A stretch of 52,595 nt of DNA. It comes from Granulicella aggregans (GTDB taxonomy: Bacteria > Acidobacteriota > Terriglobia > Terriglobales > Acidobacteriaceae). The DNA lies in NCBI RefSeq assembly GCF_014203275.1, contig NZ_JACHIP010000017.1, forward strand, positions 1-52,595. Direction: 5' to 3'. A model generated the notes under the pieces. It was not told the DNA's origin, made no database searches, and saw nothing but the letters and a program-made list of their open reading frames with translations. Below are positions 33,489 to 41,651 of the stretch, piece after piece. Position numbers and translations under genes: made by a program. Within the stretch, counting starts at the first letter, position 1. The number at the start of each line of letters is the position of its first letter.

Positions 33489-35050
33489 TCCCTTCGCATC
33501 TCCGAATCTGGCTCCTTTGTCTTCTCTACGCGTGTTCCATCGTCCGTGCGACCGCGCAATTAGTGTCCCTCTCCGGCACCGTGCGCGATACCGATGGCCA
33601 TGCGCTCCCGGACGCCACGCTTTCTCTCTCCGGCCGCTCGCCCCAGCAGGTGAGCAGCGACTCCTCCGGCCACTTCCACTTCGCACTCCTCGCCCCCGCA
33701 GAGTACTCACTCTCGGCCGTCCTCGCCGGTTACGCAGCATCCGGCGCTCAGTCCATCCATCTGCAATCCACCCCGGTCAACGCGGAGGTCGTCCTCAGCC
33801 GGGTATCCGCAAATACGCTCGAATTCCAGTCGTCTGGCATCCACGGCCTCATCGATCCAGGCGGCTACTCGGCCTCCACCGCAAGCGCCTCCTCCGGGGT
33901 GCTGCGCGGGATTGCAGCGTTGAAACGCACGGATCACTCATTTGCGCCTTCGGTGAAAGACTGGCCATGTGACCTGGAGCCGCAACTGCGCCAGGCCGCG
34001 GCTGCGCATCGTGACCAGCCAGTATCCTCTCTCCGGCTTGGTCAGTTTTACGTCGCCCACGATCAGCCAGCGCTGGCGATCGCACCCCTGCAGCACGCAT
34101 TGGAACTCGACACAACGAGCAACCTCGCATCGCGCGCTCTCGCCTCCGCATGGCTGGAAGCCGGCAACTTCGATGAGGCGCGCAAAGGGCTCAACCGGGC
34201 TTTGGCAGCTCATGAAAGCCCTGAGCTGTATGAACTCGAGGCCCGCGCGGACGAGGGTTCCGGCCTCTTCCAGAAGGCTGCCGAAGACTACCGCCGGGCC
34301 GCCGCCCTGTCGGCAACCGAAGAGAACGCATTCGGAGTTGGGTATGAGCTGCTGCTCTCCGGTGCACTCGTCGATGCCAGCGAAGCATTTGCGGAAGGCT
34401 TGCTTCTCTACCCCAAATCTATCCTCATGCAGATCGGAGCCGGCACGGCCCACTTCCTCCGAGGCGACAGCGCCGCAGCGCTTTCAGACTTCCTCGCGGC
34501 CGCGGAGACGGACCCCGCAGACCATCGCCCCTACTCGTTCCTTAGCGCGTCCAACGCAATTTCAAGCAATCAGCAGGACCGCGCCCTTACCGCCTTCAAA
34601 CGCTACCTGGATCGCGAGCCCAATAGTGCCGACGCGAACTACTTCTATGCTGTCGCGCTCGCCCGCGATCATTCTGCCAGCGACACAACGCGCACCCAGA
34701 CCTTTCTGAGACGTGCGATCGAGCTAAACCCGGGTCTTGCCAAAGCCCATCTGCAATTGGCGGAAAGCTACGCTCAAAACGGAAAGTTTGAGGATGCAGT
34801 TCCCGAATACCAAGCCACGATCCGTCTCGATCCCGATCCCGGACCACACTACCGCCTTGCCCTGGCCTTCAAGCATCTCGGCCGTGCTGACGAATATGCA
34901 CGCGATATGCAACTGTTCCGCCAGTCCCGCCAAACCAACGGGCATCCCGACGCAACTCTGGGCATAGATCTTGCGCAGTTCATGTCGGGGATGGACACGG
35001 CAGATTCACACTTAAGTCCGGCACCTCCATGCCCGACATTCCCGCGATAA
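33485..35050 (+). CDS. Secreted CarboxypepD_reg plus TPR protein
   Basis: 521 aa with a signal peptide (IWLLCLLYACSIVRATAQL). A carboxypeptidase-regulatory-like sandwich follows (about 28-110; VSLSGTVRDTDGHALPDATLSLSG), the same module found at the N-terminus of the TonB receptor in this operon, then a TPR superhelix (about 165-490; PLQHALELDTTSNLASRALASAWLEAGN...). The ATG overlaps the TGA of the CRTAC1-like gene. It is the last gene of the operon. Sharing the sandwich module with the receptor suggests work at the same envelope site, possibly as a docking scaffold (inference). Confidence 0.85.
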   Translation: MIPSHLRIWLLCLLYACSIVRATAQLVSLSGTVRDTDGHALPDATLSLSGRSPQQVSSDSSGHFHFALLAPAEYSLSAVLAGYAASGAQSIHLQSTPVNAEVVLSRVSANTLEFQSSGIHGLIDPGGYSASTASASSGVLRGIAALKRTDHSFAPSVKDWPCDLEPQLRQAAAAHRDQPVSSLRLGQFYVAHDQPALAIAPLQHALELDTTSNLASRALASAWLEAGNFDEARKGLNRALAAHESPELYELEARADEGSGLFQKAAEDYRRAAALSATEENAFGVGYELLLSGALVDASEAFAEGLLLYPKSILMQIGAGTAHFLRGDSAAALSDFLAAAETDPADHRPYSFLSASNAISSNQQDRALTAFKRYLDREPNSADANYFYAVALARDHSASDTTRTQTFLRRAIELNPGLAKAHLQLAESYAQNGKFEDAVPEYQATIRLDPDPGPHYRLALAFKHLGRADEYARDMQLFRQSRQTNGHPDATLGIDLAQFMSGMDTADSHLSPAPPCPTFPR

Positions 35051-35363
35051 CGTTGAACGTGAGCGTTGAATTATACTGGCTTTGCGAGTTAACGGGACGC
35101 CAACTTGGATGAGGCTGGACGGTACCATGGTAATGCTTTCGCCGGTTAGCATTTGAAGCGCGTATCCGTATAAGAGGCACTTCAGTCCGCGAGATGCGCC
35201 TCTAGGCAACAGCCCCGCACCTCGACTCATCCTGTTTTCGATCTTATTTGGAACGACTATAAGTTGGGTACTAGAGATGTGCCACCAATCGGCATGCGAA
35301 GATAGGCCTCGACTTCTGCAGTTGCTGCGTGCTCTATCTTCGGGAAAGTCTGATTGCTGCGAT
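35051..35363. other. Intergenic stretch between TPR operon and IS6 element
   Basis: No gene is visible on either strand, and no strong hairpin with a T-run follows the operon stop. The stretch ends at the left tip of the IS6 element. It may contain the operon 3' end and remnants displaced by the insertion. Confidence 0.4.
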
Positions 35364-36171
35364 GGTGCATCGTCAACTTAACGTGTGTGAGAAGCTGAGG
35401 AGGTGAGCAGCTCTGAGCGGTATCGCTGTCATCGTTTTCCGATCGAAGTAGTGGAGCACTGCGTCTGGCTGTATTTTCGTTTCTCTCTGAGCTATCGCAA
35501 GATCGAAGAGATGATGGCTGTTCGCGGTGTGCGCGTGACGTATGAGACCGTTCGGGAATGGTGTCAGAAGTTCGGCGCCCTCTATGCTTCGCAGCTTCGA
35601 AAGAGTCGGCCTCGCATCGGTTCGAAATGGCATCTGGATGAGGTCTTTCTCAAGATGAACGGCGTTCAGCACTCCCTCTGGCGGGCTGTGGACGAGAACG
35701 GTGTCACCATCGACATTTTGGTACAGCCGAAGCGGGATCGCTGGGCGGCGCTACGCTTCTTTCGTAGGCTTTTGTGCACCGCGGGAGGTGCTCCGCGCGT
35801 GATCATTACGGACAAGCTACGCTGCAGCCAAGAGGCGGATCCTGCCCCAGGTAGAACACCGGCAGAGTCGCTATCTGAACAATCGATGCGAGTACTCACA
35901 TCAATCTACACGCACACGCGAAAGGCAGATGAAGCGTTTCCAGAGCCCCGAACAGGCACAACGTTTTCTCTCCACCTTCGAATCCATCAACACCGCTTTC
36001 CGCTTCCGTCGTCATCTGCTCTCAGCAGCCTGCTATCGACATCGGCTCACGCATGCACTTCAACTCTGGCGCGCTACGGCTCTTGGTGTGGCACTTCCGT
36101 AGAACATCGCCTCGCAACATCCTCTTGCCCGCTCGAGGATGCACATCGCAACGTTAAGTTGACGATGCCCC
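35364..36171 (+). mobile_element. IS6-family insertion sequence, about 808 bp
   Basis: The ends share GCATCGTCAACTTAACGT as an inverted repeat, preceded by GGT on the left and GGGG on the right, and enclose one transposase. It differs in sequence from the 15717 element and from the window-end element, so three distinct IS6-type elements are present. No 8-bp target duplication is evident in the flanks. Exact boundaries are uncertain by one or two bases. Confidence 0.8.
35403..36102 (+). pseudogene. IS6-family DDE transposase, disrupted in the catalytic core
   Basis: The N-terminal part reads FPIEVVEHCVWLYFRFSLSYRKIEEMMAVRGVRVTYETV, and the first catalytic Asp is in KWHLDEVFLK. The second is in VIITDKL. 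There a small deletion at about 35818 (family form LRSYAAAKRR, here only the end survives) shifts the frame. The next frame continues with YAAAKRRILPQVEHRQ, NNRCEYSHQ (catalytic Glu) and ALQLWRATALGVALP, ending in TAG at 36100-36102. All three DDE residues are present but not in one frame, so the element is probably immobile. The start is GTG at 35403. Confidence 0.86.
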
Positions 36172-36282
36172 CATTAGTCTTCGCATCGTGAATGCCCAAC
36201 CATGCGCTGCGCGACTTAGAACTTGCCCATTAGTCAGGTGGTTGGGGATACCGGGGCATCGAACGTGGCGGCCGGACCGACA

Positions 36283-36729
36283 TTAGACGCAAGTATATTC
36301 GTCGTCTTGGACCACCAGCGACCGCAACAGGTTGCTGATCTCAGCCGCTGCGGTCGACTGGTTCTCCAGAAGCTCTGCCAGATTAAGGTCTGCAAGGCTT
36401 TCTGTCTCGCCGGAGTCGGCTTTCGCGTACGCCATCGACCACTCCGGAAAGTCGCGCTGCGGTACGTTTCCGCATTGCAGTACGGATATGTCGTCGTGCC
36501 GCATGTCGCGTTGAATCGTCTCAAAGGTGCGCTCTACCTGCTCAAGCGGTCCCTCCAGAACCTGCGCGAAGAATCCACTGTTGAACATAAGCGCGCCCGT
36601 AATCCCGCGCGCTGGATTGTTGGCGCGCGACTTTGCGAGGATTTTCGCGATCTCAGTTTTCTGCTGTTCAATCGATCCACTCAGCGAGTTCCGGCTGCAA
36701 TAAAGGATTCTGTAGATGTCTTCTGTCAT
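36283..36729 (-). CDS. BLUF-domain blue-light photoreceptor
   Basis: A 148-aa stand-alone BLUF protein binding FAD. It shows the light-switch residues: Tyr10 in RILYCSR, Asn38 in NNPARGITG, and Gln56 in FFAQVLEG. The later Trp/Met pair is in FPEWSMAYA. Blue light rearranges the Tyr-Gln hydrogen bonds and changes partner binding. The C-terminal 40 residues form helices that often serve as the output contact. Its ATG overlaps the stop of the upstream GGDEF/EAL gene by 4 bases, so both proteins are made together. The likely output is control of that diguanylate cyclase, or of c-di-GMP signalling more generally (inference). Confidence 0.92.
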   Translation of the reverse strand: MTEDIYRILYCSRNSLSGSIEQQKTEIAKILAKSRANNPARGITGALMFNSGFFAQVLEGPLEQVERTFETIQRDMRHDDISVLQCGNVPQRDFPEWSMAYAKADSGETESLADLNLAELLENQSTAAAEISNLLRSLVVQDDEYTCV

Positions 36730-38084
36730 GAATGGGTCTCCGATGTCGTGGTTGATTGCATTGGCATAGTAAGTTGACTAACCCTAGTTTTCAGCATATC
36801 CGCGGATACGGCCTCGCTAAATAAGCAGCCCTGGATCGAGGAGCAGCCGTCCATCTGGATGCGTGAAAGATGTTCCGGAGTGGTGACACCATCGACCACA
36901 GTTGAGATGCCAAGGCTTGCGCCAAGCGCAGCGATGGCGCGGACAATTGCGCGCTCCTTGATCCCCGTAGTTCCCTCTTCGACAAGTGACTTGGCGATCT
37001 TTATCTTGTCGAGCGGAAAGTCGACCATCTGGCTGAGCGATGCGATCCCCGTTCCAAAGCTGTCAATCGCCACACGAATACCTATCGAGCGAAGGCGTTC
37101 GAGCATCGTCTGCACAATCTTCCCATCGCGAAGCAGAATTCCTTCCGTGACCTCAAGTTCAAGCCGATGGCCTTTGATACCGTACGTCGCAAGCGACTGT
37201 TTTACCGCGTCGAAGAATCGGTTCGACTCGAACTGAAGAGGAGAAACTCTGAGCGCGACAACGACTTCCTCGGGCCATCGTGAAGCCTCCCGACAAACTG
37301 CCTTCAATGCCCACTCCCCGACGGCGATAATCACGCCGGTTTCCTCCGCGAGCGGAATGAAGGAAGCTGCATCTAGGACGCCCCGTTGCGGATGCTTCCA
37401 AAGCAGAACAGTCTCAAGACCGAAAAGCTTCTGGCTCTTGATATCGATCTGGGGTCGGTAGTGGACTTCAAGTTGTCGCATGGCGACAGCCTTGCGCAAC
37501 TCGATCTCCATTTCCCGCTTGTCGCGCGCCTTCACTTCCATCGCTTGCTCAAAGTAGACAAAGCAGTTTCTGCCCGCTGACTTTGCTTGGTAAAGTGCAA
37601 GGTCTGCACAGCGCATTAGGTGACTGGGGTCCTTAGCGTCGGTCGGGAACACCGCGACTCCGACACTGACGCCTACGTTTACTGGTAAACCATCGATCAG
37701 GTAGGTTCTCTGGACCAGCTCGATAATACGCGTTGCGAGATCACTCACGTCGCATCGGTCATGCAAAATAATGCCGAACTCGTCGCCGCCGAGACGCGCG
37801 AATGTATCGGTATCGCTTAGCTGGCTCGCAACCCGCTGGGTCACACGGCACAGCAGAGAGTCTCCAACCGCATGTCCTAGACTGTCGTTCACTGCTTTGA
37901 ACCGATCAAGATCCAGCATAAGCAGGATGGTCGTGGCGTCCGTCTCTGAAGGTGCTGCCAGACACTCGTTCAGGCGGCGCTCGAAGAAGCGGCGGTTCGC
38001 GATTTTGGTGAGATCATCACGATACGCATCTTCCAAGTCAGGAGCGCCCGGTACGAAGAGTTCAGTGATCATGGAGCCTTTCAT
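36726..38084 (-). CDS. GGDEF diguanylate cyclase with degenerate EAL domain
   Basis: 452 aa without a membrane segment. The GGDEF domain (about 22-185) has RLGGDEF at 97-103 and the metal/GTP loop DLDRFKAVNDSLGHAVGD, so diguanylate cyclase activity is expected. The inhibitory RxxD site is absent (SDTD). The EAL domain (about 200-440) is degraded: ETV replaces EAL at 224-226, Arg replaces the metal-binding Asn near 279, DSFG replaces DDFG at 341-344, KIA replaces KID near 364, and VDGVT replaces AEGVE near 398. Phosphodiesterase activity is therefore unlikely and the domain is probably a binding or regulatory module. It overlaps the BLUF gene, its probable light-responsive partner. A second ATG at 38072 is a possible start. 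Confidence 0.92.
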   Translation of the reverse strand: MKGSMITELFVPGAPDLEDAYRDDLTKIANRRFFERRLNECLAAPSETDATTILLMLDLDRFKAVNDSLGHAVGDSLLCRVTQRVASQLSDTDTFARLGGDEFGIILHDRCDVSDLATRIIELVQRTYLIDGLPVNVGVSVGVAVFPTDAKDPSHLMRCADLALYQAKSAGRNCFVYFEQAMEVKARDKREMEIELRKAVAMRQLEVHYRPQIDIKSQKLFGLETVLLWKHPQRGVLDAASFIPLAEETGVIIAVGEWALKAVCREASRWPEEVVVALRVSPLQFESNRFFDAVKQSLATYGIKGHRLELEVTEGILLRDGKIVQTMLERLRSIGIRVAIDSFGTGIASLSQMVDFPLDKIKIAKSLVEEGTTGIKERAIVRAIAALGASLGISTVVDGVTTPEHLSRIQMDGCSSIQGCLFSEAVSADMLKTRVSQLTMPMQSTTTSETHS

Positions 38085-38421
38085 TCCGACGGGTCTACGG
38101 GTGGTGATCCTATGCCTTGGAGAATTTGCGACCGATCTCGCAGGTTCTTTTACTCAGTTAGCAACGCCACTCGTCAGTCTCAGTCAGACTAGGATCTGCA
38201 CGCTTGGCACGCAATGGCTCGGAAGCGTCATCATGCGCGTGTAACTCAAACGAGGTATCGGTTTACATCGAATGGGTCTTCGCTGCGCGCCCATCGCTTG
38301 ATAATCTGCTTTTGTAGCATGCGCGGAACGCTGAGCCGTTAGACTCCATGTTCGGCCTTGGAACTTCCCTTATACCCGATCTCATCCCACAGAGTCTGGT
38401 CCGTCGCTACAGGAGACCCGT
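38085..38421. other. Divergent intergenic region between GGDEF/EAL and EAL genes
   Basis: No gene is seen in these 337 bases. It should carry both divergent promoters. No strong palindrome or riboswitch-like fold was recognised by eye. Confidence 0.4.
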
Positions 38422-39195
38422 ATGGAAGTCCTTCAGCAACGTGAATCCGCCTGTAACGCCTGCAAGGATGGCCACAGCGAACCTTTCCCTTTTACGATGG
38501 CCTTTCAGCCCATCGTGAATGTCGAGGCCAGCTGCGTTTACGCCTACGAAGCCCTGGTGCGTGGTCCGGAACAACAGTCCGCCGCATTCGTTCTCGGTCA
38601 GGTCAACGATGAAAATCTCTACGCTTTCGATCAGTCCTGCCGCGTCAAAGCCATTACGCTCGCATCTCAACTTGGTCTCGTCGAAACCGGCGCTATGCTT
38701 TCGATCAATTTCCTGCCGGGAGCCATTTACAGCCCTGCTGCATGCATCCAGCTCACCCTCAAGACCGCCCGCGCCGTCAACTTTCCACTCGACCGCCTCA
38801 TCTTCGAGATCGTCGAGGTCGAAAAAGTCGCCAGCCCCCGACACCTTATGGACATATTCACCGAGTACCGCAAATGCGGGTTCCGCGTCGCGCTCGATGA
38901 CTTCGGCGCGGGCTGGGCGGGCCTCGGCCTCCTCGCCGATGTCCCGGCAGACGCCGTCAAGATCGATATCGACTTAATTCGAGGCATCCACAACCGTCCC
39001 CGCGCTCTTGCCATCGTCGAATCCATCGCTCGGCTCTCCGAATCGCTTCACTTCAACCTAGTCGCCGAGGGCGTCGAAACCTTCGACGAGTACCTCGCCC
39101 TCCGCGACTGCGGCATCAAGCTAATGCAGGGCTACCTCTTCGCGCGCCCTGGCTTTGAAAGCCTCCCCATCCCCACACTCCCCGGGCAACGCTAA
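38422..39195 (+). CDS. EAL-domain c-di-GMP phosphodiesterase
   Basis: A 257-aa single-domain EAL protein. The catalytic set is intact: EAL at 43-45 (YEALVRG), the metal-binding Asn in SINFLPGA, Glu in FEIVEVE, DDFGAG, KID, AEGVE and the closing QGYLFARP. The enzyme should hydrolyse c-di-GMP to pGpG. This variant resembles the short EAL proteins related to blue-light and YcgF-type systems. The N-terminus carries two Cys in CNACKDG. AGGAGAC precedes the ATG. It is divergent from the GGDEF/BLUF pair, giving one locus with making and breaking activities. Confidence 0.9.
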   Translation: MEVLQQRESACNACKDGHSEPFPFTMAFQPIVNVEASCVYAYEALVRGPEQQSAAFVLGQVNDENLYAFDQSCRVKAITLASQLGLVETGAMLSINFLPGAIYSPAACIQLTLKTARAVNFPLDRLIFEIVEVEKVASPRHLMDIFTEYRKCGFRVALDDFGAGWAGLGLLADVPADAVKIDIDLIRGIHNRPRALAIVESIARLSESLHFNLVAEGVETFDEYLALRDCGIKLMQGYLFARPGFESLPIPTLPGQR

Positions 39196-39340
39196 ACCCT
39201 GACTTACTATGTCGCTTTGCATTCCTCCCGTTTCAATCCGAATCTGATCGAAGTCTCGCGGCTGGACAAAACTGGCATACTGACTGGCCTACCGACCAAG
39301 CACTCTTCGTCTCCCAATCCCGTATTGCACACTGAATCGC

Positions 39341-40273
39341 TTAGTCCGCATTTTCCGCCAGACCAGAAACCCAGGTCGTAGCGAAGCCATTACCGATGAC
39401 CGCTCTCACCGTTCGCAGGACATCTGAGTTGGCCGCACCAGAGATTGCGCGTACATTTCGTTCTACCTCTTCCGCGGTCGCCATACCGATCAGCGTGCTT
39501 GCAGCAAAGGTTGGCGTGACTGCGAACTGTAGTGCTAGTGTTGCGAGATCCCCTCCCTCAGACTCCGCAGCAGCGTCCGCGCGCCGCCCTGCCTCTTTCA
39601 ATTCTGGTGAAGCTGGGTGCCATGCTGGAACTCCGCTCCGTGTCAGTAGACCCATCATCAGAGGCGAGGCGTTGATGAGACCTGTTGCTGTGTGCTTCGC
39701 TAAGGGGGCCAGTACATCTTCCATGTCGGTGTTCCGCAGGGAGTAGCGGCAGTACGAGAGGATCGTATCGACTGGCGCAGCTTCGGCGACACGCCGAAGC
39801 AACTTTACAGGGTAAGCTGTAATTCCGATGAAGCGCGTCTTGCCTTCGGCTTGCAATTCGCGCATAGCGGGTAGGGTCTCTTCGACGATCTGGGACTCAT
39901 GCCCAAACTCGATATCGTGCGCTTGTAGCAGGTCTACATGGTCGGTTCGAAGCCGACGCAGCGAAGCTTCCACGCTGGCACGAATGCTGGCGCGGGAGAA
40001 GTCAAACTCGGACATGCCATAGCGACCGCACTTGGTCGCGAGCAGGATTTTGTTCCGGTTTCCCTGGAGCGCGTTGCCAAGCCGTTCCTCGGCAAGCGTG
40101 AGGCCGTAGTATGGCGACGTATCGAAGAAGTTGACGCCGAGATCGATGGCGGCGTCAACGGCTCGTTGAATCTGTGCCGTAGAGGTTCGTCCGTAAACAT
40201 CACCGAACGGCGAGGTGCCAAACCCAAGGATGGAGACTTCGCATCCGGTGCTTCCGAGCTTCCGATACTTCAT
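39341..40273 (-). CDS. Aldo/keto reductase, L-fucose/galactose dehydrogenase-like
   Basis: About 310 aa from the ATG at 40273 (MKYRKLGSTG), which has TAAGG upstream; a longer frame to 40291 is possible. It is a TIM-barrel AKR with the catalytic tetrad Asp51 and Tyr56 (FFDTSPYYG), Lys81 (ATKCGRYG) and His119 (LLQAHD). Overall it resembles D-threo-aldose 1-dehydrogenase/L-galactose dehydrogenase enzymes that oxidise L-fucose or galactose to the lactone with NAD(P)+. The fucosidase and galactosidase genes nearby support this. It is divergent from the zinc dehydrogenase, with a shared candidate operator between them. Exact substrate is inferred. Confidence 0.8.
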   Translation of the reverse strand: MKYRKLGSTGCEVSILGFGTSPFGDVYGRTSTAQIQRAVDAAIDLGVNFFDTSPYYGLTLAEERLGNALQGNRNKILLATKCGRYGMSEFDFSRASIRASVEASLRRLRTDHVDLLQAHDIEFGHESQIVEETLPAMRELQAEGKTRFIGITAYPVKLLRRVAEAAPVDTILSYCRYSLRNTDMEDVLAPLAKHTATGLINASPLMMGLLTRSGVPAWHPASPELKEAGRRADAAAESEGGDLATLALQFAVTPTFAASTLIGMATAEEVERNVRAISGAANSDVLRTVRAVIGNGFATTWVSGLAENAD

Positions 40274-40350
40274 CCTTACCTCATCCACCATGCTTATGGC
40301 CGTGCGAAACGCATCTTGGCGGCCGGCATGTACCTGTCACTATCATATTT

Positions 40351-40371
40351 ATACGAAACAGTTAACGTGTA
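40351..40371 (+). promoter_or_regulatory. Candidate operator C, shared with GH95/GH27 and TonB promoters
   Basis: ATACGAAACAGTTAACGTGTA lies between the divergent reductase and dehydrogenase genes. It matches the site at 52364-52384 at 15 of 21 positions and shares CAGT-N-AAC with the site at 44113-44133. The symmetric arms (ACG...CGT) suit a LacI-type dimer. Confidence 0.45.
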
Positions 40372-40565
40372 AAGTTGTTTTGAGCGAAGAAATAGAGGAG
40401 AGATATGTCTCATTGGACGTACAGACTCGAGGCCGCATTATTCGCCATGATTTGGGTGCCTTCATCGCTACATGCGCATTCCAGTCCTCGTCCTAACCTA
40501 TGTGTTTTTAATTACGCTCGATCAATTGGGTCTAGCGAAAAGAGCAATGGACACGAGGAGTAAAT

Positions 40566-41570
40566 ATGAAGGCATTTCGTTTAGAGGCTCCCGGCGCTCC
40601 CGTCCTTGCGGACATTCCCGACGTGCGACCTGGTGCTGGCGAGACACTTTTGCGAGTGAAGCTCGTCGGCTTCTGCGGGACCGACCTCAATACATGGCGA
40701 GGACGGAATCCGATGGTCATCTTCCCCCGTGTGCTTGGTCATGAGGTAGCGGCCGAAGTGGTTTGCGGTGGGGCGGACCTGCCGGTCGGGTCTTCAGTCA
40801 CGATATCTCCGTATACAAGCTGCGGCGCTTGCCCCGCCTGCGCAAACCATCGTCCAAACGCCTGTCAGCGCAACCAGACGATGGGCGTGCAACGCGACGG
40901 CGCGATGACCGAGTACATCAGCGTGCCGCGCGAGAATATCTATACCGGCAATCTCGGCCTTACGGAGCTATGTCTGGTTGAGCCTCTAACCGTGGGCTTC
41001 CACGCGGTCTCGCGTGGACGTGTAACTGCTCAAGATACCGTGGCCGTGTTCGGTTGCGGCGGGGTTGGCCTGGGCGCCATCGCAGGATCGGCCTTCCGTG
41101 GCGCAACCACCATTGCGATCGATATGGACGACGCAAAGCTTGCGATTGGAGCGAAAGCAGGAGCGAAACACCTGATCCACACTGGGCGCGAGGATTTGCA
41201 TGCGCGCCTTCAGGAGATCACTTCCGGCAAGGGGCCGGATGTGATAATCGAAGCCATCGGGTTACCCTCGATGTTTCGTGCCGCAGTCGAGCAGGTGGCC
41301 TTTACAGGACGTGTCGTGTATGTCGGCTATGCCAAGGAACCTGTTTCTTACGAGACACGCTTGTTCGTGCAGAAGGAGCTAGATATTTTGGGTAGCCGCA
41401 ACGCGCTTCCGGAAGACTTCCGCGAAGTGATCAGGATGCTCGAATCCGGAATGTTCCCCGTCGAGGAAGCCGTGAGCGCTGTAATAGCCATGGAGGATGC
41501 GGGAGGGATGCTCGCTGAGTGGTCCGAGGCTCCGGAAAGGTTCACAAAAATCATAATCGCTGTGAGCTGA
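40566..41570 (+). CDS. Zinc-dependent alcohol/sugar dehydrogenase (MDR family)
   Basis: A 334-aa medium-chain dehydrogenase. Catalytic zinc ligands are Cys37 (GFCGTD) and His59-Glu60 (LGHE). The structural zinc site is Cys86, Cys89, Cys92 and Cys100 (CGACPACANHRPNAC). The Rossmann motif is FGCGGVGLG, and a following acidic residue in AIDMDD suggests NAD+ preference. It resembles sorbitol/galactitol/L-fucose-type dehydrogenases. The ATG has GGAG 7-8 bases upstream. It is followed after 81 bases by the LacI regulator in the same direction and is divergent from the aldo/keto reductase. It is probably a step in oxidising the sugars freed by the local glycosidases. Confidence 0.85.
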   Translation: MKAFRLEAPGAPVLADIPDVRPGAGETLLRVKLVGFCGTDLNTWRGRNPMVIFPRVLGHEVAAEVVCGGADLPVGSSVTISPYTSCGACPACANHRPNACQRNQTMGVQRDGAMTEYISVPRENIYTGNLGLTELCLVEPLTVGFHAVSRGRVTAQDTVAVFGCGGVGLGAIAGSAFRGATTIAIDMDDAKLAIGAKAGAKHLIHTGREDLHARLQEITSGKGPDVIIEAIGLPSMFRAAVEQVAFTGRVVYVGYAKEPVSYETRLFVQKELDILGSRNALPEDFREVIRMLESGMFPVEEAVSAVIAMEDAGGMLAEWSEAPERFTKIIIAVS

Positions 41571-41651
41571 GGTTTTGGCGCCCTTCCGTGATTCAGATCA
41601 ACGGGCGGCCCGCTCAAACGGTAAGTCGTCAACGTGGGGTATAGTGCCTGT

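Noticed and set aside
32220..33740. 506-codon open frame on the minus strand
   Set aside because: It lies wholly antisense to the FG-GAP/TPR protein and the next gene. It arises from the GC-rich codon bias and has no recognisable protein features.
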